From positions 124,001 through 188,000 of the forward strand of contig NZ_FNZK01000002.1 of the NCBI RefSeq assembly GCF_900109225.1: a stretch of 64,000 nucleotides of DNA, read 5' to 3'. The notes below the pieces were generated by a model. It was not told where the DNA came from. It did no database searches and was given only the letters and a program-made list of their open reading frames with translations. The position numbers and the translations under genes are program-made. This DNA comes from Propionispira arboris. Lineage in GTDB: Bacteria; Bacillota; Negativicutes; Selenomonadales; Selenomonadaceae. How positions within the stretch are numbered: position 1 is the stretch's first letter; each line of letters begins with the position of its first letter. Of the stretch, positions 1-8,283 are shown piece after piece.

Positions 1-92
1 ATATGTGGGATGGGCGCATTGCTAAATCTTCTATTCCAGTAAGCGCAATTGAAAATATAAAGCAATCTAATCCAATCATGCATAGGAGCTAA
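1..92 (+). CDS. C-terminal end of a gene cut by the window edge, possibly the ABC ATPase partner of the next permease
   Basis: The third reading frame is open from the window edge to a TAA at 90-92, giving a tail of about 29 residues that begins MWDGRIAKSS. The DGRI motif is typical of the last strand of ABC ATP-binding subunits of the LolD/MacB type. Only one base separates this stop from the ATG of the FtsX-like permease, so the two are almost surely co-transcribed and translationally coupled. The ATPase assignment is an inference from this short tail and from the neighbour. Confidence 0.5.
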   Translation, partial: MWDGRIAKSSIPVSAIENIKQSNPIMHRS

Positions 93-93
93 A

Positions 94-1227
94 ATGATAA
101 AACCACTTTCTGTTTGGAAATACTACAAAAATAATCAAAGGAAAGTTGTAGCGGTTTTCTTGGTAACTTTTCTTTGTGTTTTTTTACAATCCGTTTTGCT
201 GGCTTTTGCAACAGCTATGATTAATTTTCAAAAAGCAACAACGCTCGGACTTGTATCATCGCTGGGCATAATTGCTACTGAACAACTGTCTCCGGAAAAT
301 CGACAATGGTTAAGGCAATCCCTTGAGCAAGGGCAAGATGTTTCTCAAGTTATACCATCTGCGATCAGAATTACATCACTGTATGGTCTCAATAATGCTT
401 ATATCCTTTTTTTACATTCAAAAGATACGGAAGCTGTAATGAACTGTTTAAATCTTTCACTAATTGATGGACAGCTTCCTACCCCCGGATCCAATGATGT
501 CGCTTTGCACTGGAAAATTGCCGCCAATAAGGGGTTGAAAATCGGCGATCATTTTGGTAGAAAAACATCCAAAACTGAATTATTAATTGGGGATTGCCGT
601 TTAGTAGGTCTTTTGGAAGGAAGTGCAGCTATCGGTATTGCTGATTTTGATTGCCCTGAACAGAAACTAACTGAATCGGAACTCGTAAACGTGATTATTC
701 CTAAAAAGGGGCAGTTTCTTCAAGTTAAAAACTATATAGCACAACTTATCCAAGAAAATGACGATTTATGGTTCTATAATAGCGATGCAGAAGAATCTTT
801 TTATCGCAATGAAACGAATAGTATTGTTATGATTTTAAACATTATTTATTTAGTAATCACAGGCATTGTAATCATTTGCGTAAGTTTTTTGTTTTATATT
901 TATTTTTATCAAAGGCGTTCTGAATTCGCCTTATTGGAAGCGTTAGGACATTCCCGGCAAACTATTATCGGCAAGGCGTTTTTAGAAATTGCAGGCATCA
1001 ATTTGCTAGGATTTATTGCTGGAATACTCATCGCAGCAGTCTGCGAAGGGGCTTTGAATCATTTTATTTTATTTGATCGCGGTCTGTCCTTGGCGTTATG
1101 GGATAGCAGCTATGCGTTTAAACTATTATCCACGCCATTGGTTATTACTTTCACTAGTTTGTTACCAGTCTGGCGTCTGCTAAAAAAAGTTGATCCACTG
1201 TCTATTATCGAAGGGGACATTGAATAA
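94..1227 (+). CDS. FtsX/MacB-type ABC transporter permease
   Basis: A 377-residue membrane protein. One membrane segment lies near residues 18-42, a periplasmic-side soluble region of about 200 residues follows, and three more hydrophobic segments lie in the C-terminal third (around 245-275, 295-320 and 345-365). This is the FtsX-like layout of LolCE/MacB-type exporters, which move lipoproteins, peptides or drugs outward using a separate ATPase. The segment FYQRRSEFALLEALGHSR matches the cytoplasmic coupling motif of FtsX permeases. AGGAGCTAAA precedes the ATG, and the upstream gene ends one base earlier. The substrate cannot be read from the sequence. No downstream partner gene follows. Confidence 0.8.
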   Translation: MIKPLSVWKYYKNNQRKVVAVFLVTFLCVFLQSVLLAFATAMINFQKATTLGLVSSLGIIATEQLSPENRQWLRQSLEQGQDVSQVIPSAIRITSLYGLNNAYILFLHSKDTEAVMNCLNLSLIDGQLPTPGSNDVALHWKIAANKGLKIGDHFGRKTSKTELLIGDCRLVGLLEGSAAIGIADFDCPEQKLTESELVNVIIPKKGQFLQVKNYIAQLIQENDDLWFYNSDAEESFYRNETNSIVMILNIIYLVITGIVIICVSFLFYIYFYQRRSEFALLEALGHSRQTIIGKAFLEIAGINLLGFIAGILIAAVCEGALNHFILFDRGLSLALWDSSYAFKLLSTPLVITFTSLLPVWRLLKKVDPLSIIEGDIE

Positions 1228-1260
1228 AAACCTTATTGTGAGTTCATAAATTATCGATTC

Positions 1261-1344
1261 TTGTCATATGACATATGTCATTTTACTTATTACTCAAAAC
1301 ATGATTTGAGTGAATGGTAAAATGACATTTTTTAATTTATTATT
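1261..1344. repeat. Hairpin repeat, copy A (upstream of the sensor kinase)
   Basis: About 84 bp that recur at 2801-2884 with roughly six differences. It opens with TGTCATATGACATATGTCA, which holds two overlapping perfect 12-bp palindromes, like a double operator. It continues as a hairpin whose outer stem is CATTTTAC/GTAAAATG and inner stem is CTCAAA/TTTGAG, ending in a T-run. Differences between copies preserve pairing: GTAAAATG becomes GTGAAATG, which keeps a G-U pair. The copy could act as terminator, operator or both. Confidence 0.75.
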
Positions 1345-1459
1345 CATTATTGCATCATATTCATTCAACTTGTATCTATATTTTATGCATGGTAAAATTA
1401 TAATGGATATACCATGCTAGCGGTGCTTAAGTACTATCATTATAGGAAATTCATGCCTT

Positions 1460-1482
1460 CTAGCAATTTTGCTAGTTTTTTT
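1460..1482 (+). terminator. Rho-independent terminator in front of the sensor kinase
   Basis: CTAGCAA, a short TT loop and TTGCTAG form a 7-bp stem followed by seven T residues. No gene ends nearby: the permease stops at 1227 and repeat copy A lies between. It therefore terminates either read-through from the permease or a short unannotated transcript (a TATAAT lies at about 1399). The rest of 1228-1558 shows only this terminator and the repeat. Confidence 0.6.
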
Positions 1483-1558
1483 ATATAAAAACTAGTTATG
1501 TGGTGCTTGTAGTAATAAAATATTAAATGATGTTAAATCGTCGTTATGAGGCAGGAAA

Positions 1559-2791
1559 ATGAGCTCTTCGGATAGTAATTTGACTATGGATGAAAAAACT
1601 GAAAATACGATTACCCGATTAATATATTTAATATTATTAATTGGGATAGTTTTGGTTGTTATACAAAACCAAGAGCAAAGATGGCTGCTTTTTTCTATTT
1701 CTACTTTGATGGCTATATCAATAACGGTTCGTAGAGCCATAATTTATGATTCATTCCGGTATTTGTATATCGGAAAAATCAATATTATCTTTGATATGAT
1801 ATTGATTATTATAATTAATTATTTTGATCAAAGTTTTCTTTCCTATATATTTTTTCTGGTACTAATTATTGATGCTTCCTTATCCTATTCATCTGGTTTC
1901 ACTGCTAAAATAACGCTACTGGGATATATTATACAGGGAGTTGAAAGATACTTTCAACTCCCTGACTTTAATGTTTTCGTTTTACAAATGTTAGCTGATT
2001 TTGTGACTTTTATTGGCATATATCTTTTGATGACCTTTATTCGTTACCAAATCCAACAGAAAGAACAGTTACGCCAAGTGATGGTTCAATTGAAAATTCA
2101 AGCAAAAGAATTGGAGAAAGCTTATCAAAAACTTAAAGAAACCTCTATGGATTTGGAGGATATTACCGTCTTGAGGGAACGAAACCGAATTTCTCGAGAA
2201 ATTCATGATACAGTTGGGCATACATTGACCACTGTATTAGTAGAACTAGAGGCTGGAGGACGTTTAATTGCGATTGATCCAGTATCGGCGACAACCAAAG
2301 TTAATTTAGCTAAAGGTCAAATTCGTAAGGGACTGAAAGACATTCGTAATTCTGTTGAATTGATTAACTCTGGTAAGGACATGTTAGAGTTAACTTCTGC
2401 GATTAAATTATTAATTAACGAAACAATATTACATGGCAATGTACATATACATTACCGCATTGACAAATTACCTCAACTTACCCTTGATGCGGAAAGAGCA
2501 ATCTATCGTGCTCTGCAAGAAGGCATTACGAATGGAATTCGTCATGGGAAAAGTACCACTTTTGTATTTAACCTGAAATGTACAAAGAAATCAATTGAGT
2601 TCATTCTCCAGGATAATGGTATTGGTACTAAAAAGATCATTCCTGGTTTTGGATTGACAACCATGGAGGAACGAATTAAAAGTCTGGGTGGAATTTTTAA
2701 TATTTATGCAAAACCAGAGGAAGGTTGTCTCATTCGTATTTCAATTCCATTGGAGGAGGAATTGAATAAGAGATTTATTGTGGCTCCCTGA
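1559..2791 (+). CDS. Sensor histidine kinase, DesK/NarL type (HisKA_3), orphan
   Basis: A 410-residue kinase. The first 160 residues hold about five or six hydrophobic membrane segments with almost no extracytoplasmic domain, as in DesK-like membrane sensors. A coiled-coil linker follows (residues 165-200). The HisKA_3 dimerisation box ERNRISREIHDTVGHTL carries the predicted phospho-accepting histidine at about 216. The HATPase domain follows with an N-box (EGITNGIRHG, about 325) and G-boxes (DNGIGTKK and GFGLTTMEER). AGGCAGGA precedes the ATG. Kinases of this family normally pair with a LuxR-type response regulator in the same operon. None lies on either side, so its partner must be elsewhere. 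The same hairpin repeat flanks the gene on both sides. Confidence 0.88.
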   Translation: MSSSDSNLTMDEKTENTITRLIYLILLIGIVLVVIQNQEQRWLLFSISTLMAISITVRRAIIYDSFRYLYIGKINIIFDMILIIIINYFDQSFLSYIFFLVLIIDASLSYSSGFTAKITLLGYIIQGVERYFQLPDFNVFVLQMLADFVTFIGIYLLMTFIRYQIQQKEQLRQVMVQLKIQAKELEKAYQKLKETSMDLEDITVLRERNRISREIHDTVGHTLTTVLVELEAGGRLIAIDPVSATTKVNLAKGQIRKGLKDIRNSVELINSGKDMLELTSAIKLLINETILHGNVHIHYRIDKLPQLTLDAERAIYRALQEGITNGIRHGKSTTFVFNLKCTKKSIEFILQDNGIGTKKIIPGFGLTTMEERIKSLGGIFNIYAKPEEGCLIRISIPLEEELNKRFIVAP

Positions 2792-2800
2792 ATTATATTT

Positions 2801-2884
2801 TTGTCATATGACATATGTCATTTTACTTATTACTCAAAACATGACTTGAGTGAATGGTGAAATGGCTTTTTTTTATTTATTATT
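2801..2884. repeat. Hairpin repeat, copy B (downstream of the sensor kinase)
   Basis: Second copy of the repeat at 1261-1344, starting about 10 bp after the kinase stop codon. The double palindrome TGTCATATGACATATGTCA is identical. The following hairpin has compensated changes and ends in an eight-T run, so here it can serve as the kinase terminator. The remaining bases up to 3081 hold a weak long-range stem (TCGCTT/AAGCGA, about 3014-3061) ahead of the next gene and nothing else recognised. Confidence 0.75.
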
Positions 2885-3081
2885 AATAGTGTCTTGGGGC
2901 AGTTAACCATAAAAAACAATTTAAGTGCAGCACTTTATTTATCGTAAGCGTCAACAGGCAATGAGTGGAATGAAATAAATTATATATAATAGTCGTTTAT
3001 AAGAGTAAAAAAATCGCTTCAGGAAAAATGGGTTAAATTCATTTTGAGTCTTGAATTAAGCGAAAGAAAAGGATATTGAGG

Positions 3082-4041
3082 ATGAGAAGAAAGGATACGG
3101 ATGTACTATTTTATACAAATTCTTTTACAAAACATTATATTCGTTTTATTTGTACAATAGTTACATCCAAAGGTCAATGGGGAAATGGAATAAGACAATA
3201 TTGGCGTAAGTTTCTGTTTGTTGTTTGCAGTTGTGTTAATTACCAAACTATGGTTAACTTTATAGAATTTTTGACCGCACCTCAAAATAAACAAATACAT
3301 ATTATGGTTATGAATCAAACATTCATTCTTGAGCAAGTTACGCGGGCATGGTTATATTATAGGGCATCAACAGAAGATAGAGTGAAGGCATCCATAGCAC
3401 ACTTTACATTTTTTCAAAGGAAGTTGACTCCAGCGGCTTTTGAACATATTTACAATAAAAATGGCATTACCATATGGGAACAGCAATTTAAAGATAACCT
3501 CCTTACAATAAAATTAGATTATGGAAGATTTTATCGTAAAGAAGGGTTAATGGCGATTTCTCTCAACTTAGGTACATTGAGGGTTTACTCTATATCTTTT
3601 TGGATGGATTTTGACTCAAACAAACAGTTAGCATTGTGGATTGGTAGTATACAAGGATCGAAAGGTGAATTAGATGTTATTCGTTCTTTAACAAAATGTT
3701 TTTATGGTTATCGTCCCAAAAATCTAATGATTCATGCTGTACAATCTCTGACACGTGCGTTGCAGATAAAAAATATTTTTGCTGTATCCAATTATGGTTC
3801 CTATGTCAATACCCGTATTCGTAAGAATAGAAAACTAAAAACCTCTCTAGATAAATTTTGGATGGAAATAGGTGGAATGGTTAGCACGGATGCCCGTTTT
3901 TTTAAACTCCCGATTATAGAACATAGAAAGCAAAACGAAGAAATCCCTGCGCATAAACGTAATTTATATCGAAAACGTTTTGCTCTGTTAGATAACGTTG
4001 ATGAAACAATTAAAGATGTAATGAATAAAATTTGCCACTAG
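3082..4041 (+). CDS. VirK/YbjX family protein (DUF535)
   Basis: About 319 residues of the VirK/YbjX (DUF535) family. Family hallmarks in the C-terminal half are SLTKCFYGYRPKNLMIHAVQ, then SNYGSYVNTRIRKNRK, and a closing segment with PAHKRNLYRKRFALLD. Members are soluble or peripheral proteins linked in enterobacteria to envelope stress and peptide resistance; the biochemical activity is not established. The ATG at 3082 is preferred over an in-frame TTG at 3076 because AAGGA lies about 8 bases before it. The gene lies 100 bp upstream of a lipid A acyltransferase, which supports an envelope role. Confidence 0.75.
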   Translation: MRRKDTDVLFYTNSFTKHYIRFICTIVTSKGQWGNGIRQYWRKFLFVVCSCVNYQTMVNFIEFLTAPQNKQIHIMVMNQTFILEQVTRAWLYYRASTEDRVKASIAHFTFFQRKLTPAAFEHIYNKNGITIWEQQFKDNLLTIKLDYGRFYRKEGLMAISLNLGTLRVYSISFWMDFDSNKQLALWIGSIQGSKGELDVIRSLTKCFYGYRPKNLMIHAVQSLTRALQIKNIFAVSNYGSYVNTRIRKNRKLKTSLDKFWMEIGGMVSTDARFFKLPIIEHRKQNEEIPAHKRNLYRKRFALLDNVDETIKDVMNKICH

Positions 4042-4143
4042 AAAGTAATAGCTCATTGTGATCTAGTTAAATATTTAGGTATCCTTGAAGCCCGCAGTAG
4101 TATGTTGAGAGAGGAGAATGAAATTTATATAAGGAGGAACCGC

Positions 4144-5016
4144 ATGCATTTTTTTGCGATGAGTATAAGTCGATGGTTCTTATTGCTTCCTAAAAATAGC
4201 CAGATGTTAATAACAAAACTTGTAGGTTTAGCTGTTTGGCTAGCAGTATCGGGCAGCAGAAAAAACATGATGATTAAAAATATCCGTAAAACTTTACACG
4301 TAACAGAATGTGAAGCTTATAAAATTGGAAAAGCAAGTATTACAAGATTTGGTGGTATATTGACAGATTTATTGAAGTATCCACGTTTCTCAAAAAAAAA
4401 TATCAAAAATTTTGTCGACTTTCAAGGGTTGGAAAATTTAGAAAAGGCTCTTTCTTACGGTAGAGGCGTTGTTATGGTTACAGGGCACTTAGGTAACTGG
4501 GAACTTCTTGGAGCAGCATTAGCTTATCAAGGGTTTCCGATGGTTGCTGTGACAAGACGCCAGAGAAACCGCAGTTTTGATAGTTTTATTAATGTGTTTC
4601 GTCATATACCAGATGGAGGCACTGTTTTATATAAAGATAACTTACGAGCTGTCATTCGCGCATTAAGAAAAAATAAAATACCTTTAATTTTTATTGATGT
4701 CGACGGGCATGATACGGGTATTTTTGTTGAATTTTTTAATCAATGGGCTTCTACTCCACCTGGTGCAGCGGTTCTGGCCAGAATGTGTGGTTGCCCAATA
4801 GTACCTGCATTTATCAGTCAAGTTCCAAATGGAAAACATCACATTATAATAGAGGCACCTGTTTGGATAGATAAGTCCATTGACAAAAAAATGGCTATAT
4901 ATGACACAATACAGAGATTGTCTTCTATACTAGAAAAACATATTTGTTGCTCGCCAAGTGAATGGTTTTGGCTCCAGGACCGTTGGCGCACTAAACCTGC
5001 TAATAAAAATCAATAG
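4144..5016 (+). CDS. Lipid A biosynthesis acyltransferase (LpxL/HtrB family)
   Basis: About 290 residues of the LpxL/HtrB/MsbB lysophospholipid acyltransferase family, which adds secondary acyl chains to lipid A precursors at the inner membrane. A hydrophobic N-terminal segment includes KLVGLAVWLAVSG. The catalytic H(X4)E motif is HLGNWE (H115, E120). A second conserved block is FIDVDGHDTGIFVEFF, followed by STPPGAAVLARMCGCPIVP. The start at 4144 is chosen because AAGGAGGA sits six bases upstream; an in-frame ATG at 4102 lacks such a site. The gene is strong evidence for an LPS-containing outer membrane. With the VirK/YbjX gene it forms a probable envelope-modification pair. Confidence 0.85.
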   Translation: MHFFAMSISRWFLLLPKNSQMLITKLVGLAVWLAVSGSRKNMMIKNIRKTLHVTECEAYKIGKASITRFGGILTDLLKYPRFSKKNIKNFVDFQGLENLEKALSYGRGVVMVTGHLGNWELLGAALAYQGFPMVAVTRRQRNRSFDSFINVFRHIPDGGTVLYKDNLRAVIRALRKNKIPLIFIDVDGHDTGIFVEFFNQWASTPPGAAVLARMCGCPIVPAFISQVPNGKHHIIIEAPVWIDKSIDKKMAIYDTIQRLSSILEKHICCSPSEWFWLQDRWRTKPANKNQ

Positions 5017-5044
5017 ATCTTTAAGGCTTGTTCCAGATAATATT

Positions 5045-5404
5045 TTAGATCCTTTTTAGCTTTTCTATAGTTCTTTCATTTATAACATTGCCTGTATTTA
5101 AAGTGGTCTTCGATTCTATAAGCATTACATGAACTTCTTTCTCAGCAATTGGCATATGTTCAATTCCTCTAGGTATTATAATGCATTCTCCTTCATGGAT
5201 TTGTACATCTTTTTCTCTGAATTTAATGATTAATACACCTTTCACTACATAAAACATTTCATCCTCATTTTCATGAGTATGCCATATAAAATCGCCTTTT
5301 AGTTTGGCTAATTTCAAGTAGGATTCGTTAACTTCACCAATGATTTTTGGATTCCAATATTCATTAAAAAGGCTAAGCTTTTCTTCAATATTAATTTTTT
5401 CCAA
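5045..5404 (-). CDS. Small cupin-domain protein
   Basis: About 119 residues forming one cupin_2 barrel. Metal-binding motif 1 is seen as HTHENEDEMFYVVKG and motif 2 as GECIIIPRGIEHMP. Such small cupins bind a metal or a small ligand; the substrate is unknown. The frame is open further upstream to a TTG at 5419, but GGAGG at 5413-5417 sits 8 bases before a second TTG at 5404. That start gives the family-like N-terminus MEKINIEEKLSLF, so it is preferred. The gene is convergent with the acyltransferase and divergent from the HTH remnant. Confidence 0.75.
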   Translation of the reverse strand: MEKINIEEKLSLFNEYWNPKIIGEVNESYLKLAKLKGDFIWHTHENEDEMFYVVKGVLIIKFREKDVQIHEGECIIIPRGIEHMPIAEKEVHVMLIESKTTLNTGNVINERTIEKLKRI

Positions 5405-5604
5405 TTCAAATACCTCCAATTTTTAAATGTGATGTGACGAGACTAGAAAATTCTTTTTAATATCACTAAAAGAGAAAATACATAGTATAATATATAGTAT
5501 AAATTATTATAGTTTATTTTCGTTGTCAATTACAGTCTATTTGCTATATACATTATGTTAATGCAAACGAAAGAAAAAATTATTATTATGGATGGGATAT
5601 TACG

Positions 5605-5730
5605 ATGAATTATAATCGTCTTGGGAAAATAGTTTTGAATTATCGGAAAAAAGGAATGACAATTTGTGAGTTTTCAGATTTTGCAGGAATAAGTACATTT
5701 CTCATAAGCCAGATTGAGAGGGGGCAGTAA
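5605..5730 (+). pseudogene. Truncated XRE-type helix-turn-helix fragment
   Basis: A 41-codon frame with a plausible HTH_3 (XRE) start: RLGKIVLNYRKKGMTICEF, then the turn and SQIERGQ, the usual end of the recognition helix. Full XRE regulators continue with two more helices and often a cupin sensor, all absent here. The stop TAA ends one base before the ATG of the GNAT gene, and GAGGGGG near its 3' end serves as that gene's ribosome binding site. It is best read as a remnant left by a deletion; a tiny functional leader is possible but less likely. Confidence 0.5.
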
Positions 5731-5731
5731 A

Positions 5732-6307
5732 ATGGAAAAAAATATAATCAGACTGGTACAAGAAGCAGATACCGAAGAAATTTTGAACATATATGAACCT
5801 TATGTAAAAGAAACAGCGATAACTTTTGAATGTGAAACTCCTTCGATTGATGAATTCAGAAATCGTATTAAGGAAATATCAGAGGACTATCCTTATATAG
5901 TTTACTTGTCAAACGGAAAAATTGTTGGATATGCATATGCACATAAACAAATGGAACGAGCAGCATACCAGTGGAATGCTGAGCTGTCGGTTTATATTGA
6001 TAAATCTCACCTGCGTCGTGGAATTGGCAAAACACTTTACAGTGTCCTTATCGAAATATTGAAGTTACAAAATGTCAGAAATATTTATGGCGGAGTTACA
6101 TTTCCGAATGAAAACAGTGAAAGATTGCATCAATATTTCGGGTTTAACAAATTAGGCGTATATCATAATACGGGATACAAATGTGAAGAATGGCATGATG
6201 TTATGTGGTTTGAAAAGACGATTGGAGATTATAATCTCGAACCTGGGTCGTTCGTGTCAATTAAAGAAATTGACACGAACATAATTACGAAAATTTTACG
6301 GTTATAA
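5732..6307 (+). CDS. GNAT acetyltransferase, phosphinothricin N-acetyltransferase-like
   Basis: About 191 residues with a single GNAT fold similar to Pat/Bar/YwnH enzymes that acetylate phosphinothricin or methionine sulfoximine with acetyl-CoA. Family features are IRLVQEADTEEILNIYEPYV at the N-terminus, EFRNRI, WNAELSVYIDKSHLRRGIG with the acetyl-CoA loop R-R-G-I-G, FPNENSERLHQYFGF, and GYKCEEWHDVMWFEK. The ATG at 5732 follows GAGGGGG by 8 bases. An upstream in-frame TTG at 5714 would overlap the HTH remnant and is rejected. The last 20 codons contain a perfect inverted repeat. Confidence 0.8.
   Translation: MEKNIIRLVQEADTEEILNIYEPYVKETAITFECETPSIDEFRNRIKEISEDYPYIVYLSNGKIVGYAYAHKQMERAAYQWNAELSVYIDKSHLRRGIGKTLYSVLIEILKLQNVRNIYGGVTFPNENSERLHQYFGFNKLGVYHNTGYKCEEWHDVMWFEKTIGDYNLEPGSFVSIKEIDTNIITKILRL
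6250..6280. repeat. Perfect 13-bp inverted repeat inside the GNAT 3' end
   Basis: GTTCGTGTCAATT and AATTGACACGAAC pair perfectly around the 5-base loop AAAGA. The hairpin lies in the last codons of the GNAT gene and is not followed by a T-run. It could slow mRNA decay or be an operator; no function can be shown from sequence. Confidence 0.7.
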
Positions 6308-6342
6308 TAACATGTTTCAATATATTTAACTGCCAAAATAAA

Positions 6343-6361
6343 CCACCGGCTTAGCCGGCGG
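6343..6361. repeat. GC-rich hairpin in the GNAT-MFS intergenic region
   Basis: CCACCGGC, TTA, GCCGGCGG form a short GC-rich stem in otherwise AT-rich DNA, 36 bp past the GNAT stop. It may be the GNAT terminator, although no T-run follows. Similar hairpins occur at the ends of IS200/IS605 elements, but no transposase trace is visible here. Confidence 0.4.
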
Positions 6362-6572
6362 AATCGACGGTTTTAATCAGACATTAGTTTTTACATAGGA
6401 TAATGGTTTGCAATTTTGAATGAAGTGGGAGTAATGTCCGTAAGGTGTATCGTTGGTACTGGCATCCGTCTTTTTATTAGAAAGAACAAAATATATATTC
6501 TGCTTTTATATAGATTTGATTGTAAATTGTGATATACTGAATGACAGTTGTATAGAATCGTATTATATTTTT

Positions 6573-6610
6573 GCTGTAACGCATTTTTTTACGTTACGGC
6601 TTTTATTTTT
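6573..6610 (+). terminator. Leader hairpin with T-run ahead of the drug pump (candidate attenuator)
   Basis: GCTGTAACG and CGTTACGGC form a 9-bp stem (one G-U pair) followed by TTTTATTTTT. It ends 16 bases before the Shine-Dalgarno of the MFS gene at 6639, so it lies within that gene's leader rather than after a gene. A tiny frame ATG ACA GTT GTA TAG (6540-6554) precedes the stem. The layout resembles drug-responsive attenuation of efflux genes. This is inference. Confidence 0.5.
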
Positions 6611-6638
6611 AGGTGATATTAATTTTAAGGGGATTTTT

Positions 6639-8111
6639 ATGAGTAAACGAGGAATTTTTATAGTAACAATGGGACTCTTATTATCAAATGCTATGGCAGG
6701 TTTGGATGGAACAATAATCAATACAGCTTTGCCATCAATTATAAGTGATTTACATGGTATTCAATATATCGGTTGGATTATAGCTGCTTTTTTGTTAGGA
6801 ATGGCAGTGGCAACTCCTCTTTGGAGTAAACTTGGTGAACGAATTGGGAATAAAAAAGCCTATCAGATAGCCACCTTATTATTTGTTCTTGGGTCAATAT
6901 TTCAAGCATTGTCCAATGACATTACTTTTTTTGTAATTGCAAGGGCCGTTATGGGAATCGGTGCAGGTGGAATGAATGCGCTACCGTTTATTATTTATGC
7001 AGATTTATACACAAACTTAAGAAAACGAAGTGAAGTCATCGGGTATGCTACGGCAAGCTTTAGTGCAGCGTCAATCATTGGTCCATTGCTAGGAGGCTGG
7101 ATCGTAGATTCTTTTAGCTGGCACTGGGTATTTTATATTAATATTCCTATCGCATTGTTTTCAATTTTGAGTATTCAAATTTTTTTCAAGGAACCCGTAC
7201 GCATTGCTACAGGTAAAAAAATAGATTCTTTAGGCGCTTTTTTGATGATATCCGCGTTGGTTTCACTTTTAACTGGAATTCAAATGATTGGGACAGGTTC
7301 ACCTGTGCTTGTTGTTGCATTGATGCTTACTGGTCTGCTTTTGTTGGTCGTGTTATTAAAAGTTGAAAAGGAAGCTGCAGATCCTATAATTCCTAACAGA
7401 CTTTTTAAAAATGTTCCATTAGTAATTGATTTTTTGATGTTTGCTCTTCTATGGGGGGCATTTATTGCTTTGAACATCTATATACCAATGTGGGCACAAG
7501 GGCTATTAGGACTTAGCGCTTTAATAGGAGGAGTAACTCAAATCCCCGGCGCTATTACAAATTTTATAGGTTCTGTGATTGGGGCCAGAATACAAGGGCA
7601 GTTAGGTAAATACCGTATGGTTACTTTTGGAACCTTAGCTTTTTTAATTTCTTTTTTTTGCATGGTATTCGCTGGGGTTGATATACCATTTTGGTTTCTA
7701 TTGATAGTTGGTGCATTTGAAGGTCTTGGATTAGGTTTATGTTTTAATATTTTGCAAATTAGTGTGCAGCAAGATGCTGAAAAAAGAGATATTCCTATTG
7801 CAACGTCATTTGCATTTTTATTACGGATTTTAAGTCAAACGTTTATGTCTGCTATCTATGGCGTGGTTTTGAATCATGCCTTGATGAAAGGCGTTGCAGA
7901 ATCTAATGGAGAAATTTCTATTGCTATGTTGAATAAGTTGAGCAACTCGCAGAATATGACAGAATTGCCTGCAGCTTTGTTACCTGAAATGAGACAAATT
8001 ATGTATGGCGGGTTGCATCATATTATGTTGATTGCACTGATTTTATTGATCATAGCCTTCATCTTTAATCTTGGAATGCAATCTAAAATGAAGCAAAGGA
8101 GAACAATTTAA
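6639..8111 (+). CDS. MFS multidrug transporter, DHA2 (14-TM) family
   Basis: About 490 residues with roughly 14 hydrophobic segments, as in EmrB/QacA-type proton-coupled drug exporters. Motifs include GLDGTIINTALPSI in the first helix (motif D1), WIIAAFLLGMAVATPLWSKL with a GERIGNKKAYQ loop (motif A), and GGWIVDSFSWHWVFYINIP (motif C region). AAGGGG precedes the ATG at 6639. The frame is open further upstream to 6453, but that part has no ribosome binding site and contains the leader hairpin. The substrate is unknown; neighbouring genes do not help. Confidence 0.88.
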   Translation: MSKRGIFIVTMGLLLSNAMAGLDGTIINTALPSIISDLHGIQYIGWIIAAFLLGMAVATPLWSKLGERIGNKKAYQIATLLFVLGSIFQALSNDITFFVIARAVMGIGAGGMNALPFIIYADLYTNLRKRSEVIGYATASFSAASIIGPLLGGWIVDSFSWHWVFYINIPIALFSILSIQIFFKEPVRIATGKKIDSLGAFLMISALVSLLTGIQMIGTGSPVLVVALMLTGLLLLVVLLKVEKEAADPIIPNRLFKNVPLVIDFLMFALLWGAFIALNIYIPMWAQGLLGLSALIGGVTQIPGAITNFIGSVIGARIQGQLGKYRMVTFGTLAFLISFFCMVFAGVDIPFWFLLIVGAFEGLGLGLCFNILQISVQQDAEKRDIPIATSFAFLLRILSQTFMSAIYGVVLNHALMKGVAESNGEISIAMLNKLSNSQNMTELPAALLPEMRQIMYGGLHHIMLIALILLIIAFIFNLGMQSKMKQRRTI

Positions 8112-8227
8112 TGACTTTATACATCGCGTATTTTTTATGCGAGTAAAAAATAGTGGATAACATGGACAGCTTGAAACAGAATCTTTTGAGCTAAAGTAAA
8201 ATTAAAATTTTATAGTAAATATATTTC

Positions 8228-8258
8228 TTGACCTGAAGTGTACTCCGTAGAGTAGGAT
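8228..8258 (+). promoter_or_regulatory. MerR-type promoter with 19-bp spacer ahead of an AKR stump
   Basis: TTGACC (8228-8233) and TAGGAT (8253-8258) are separated by 19 bp, the unusually long spacing that MerR-family activators twist into shape. The spacer holds a partial dyad with AAGTGTACTC at its centre. Such promoters commonly drive aldo/keto reductases, and the first codons of such a gene follow at 8284. Confidence 0.5.
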
Positions 8259-8283
8259 AAAGTATTAGAAAAATCTTATTTTG

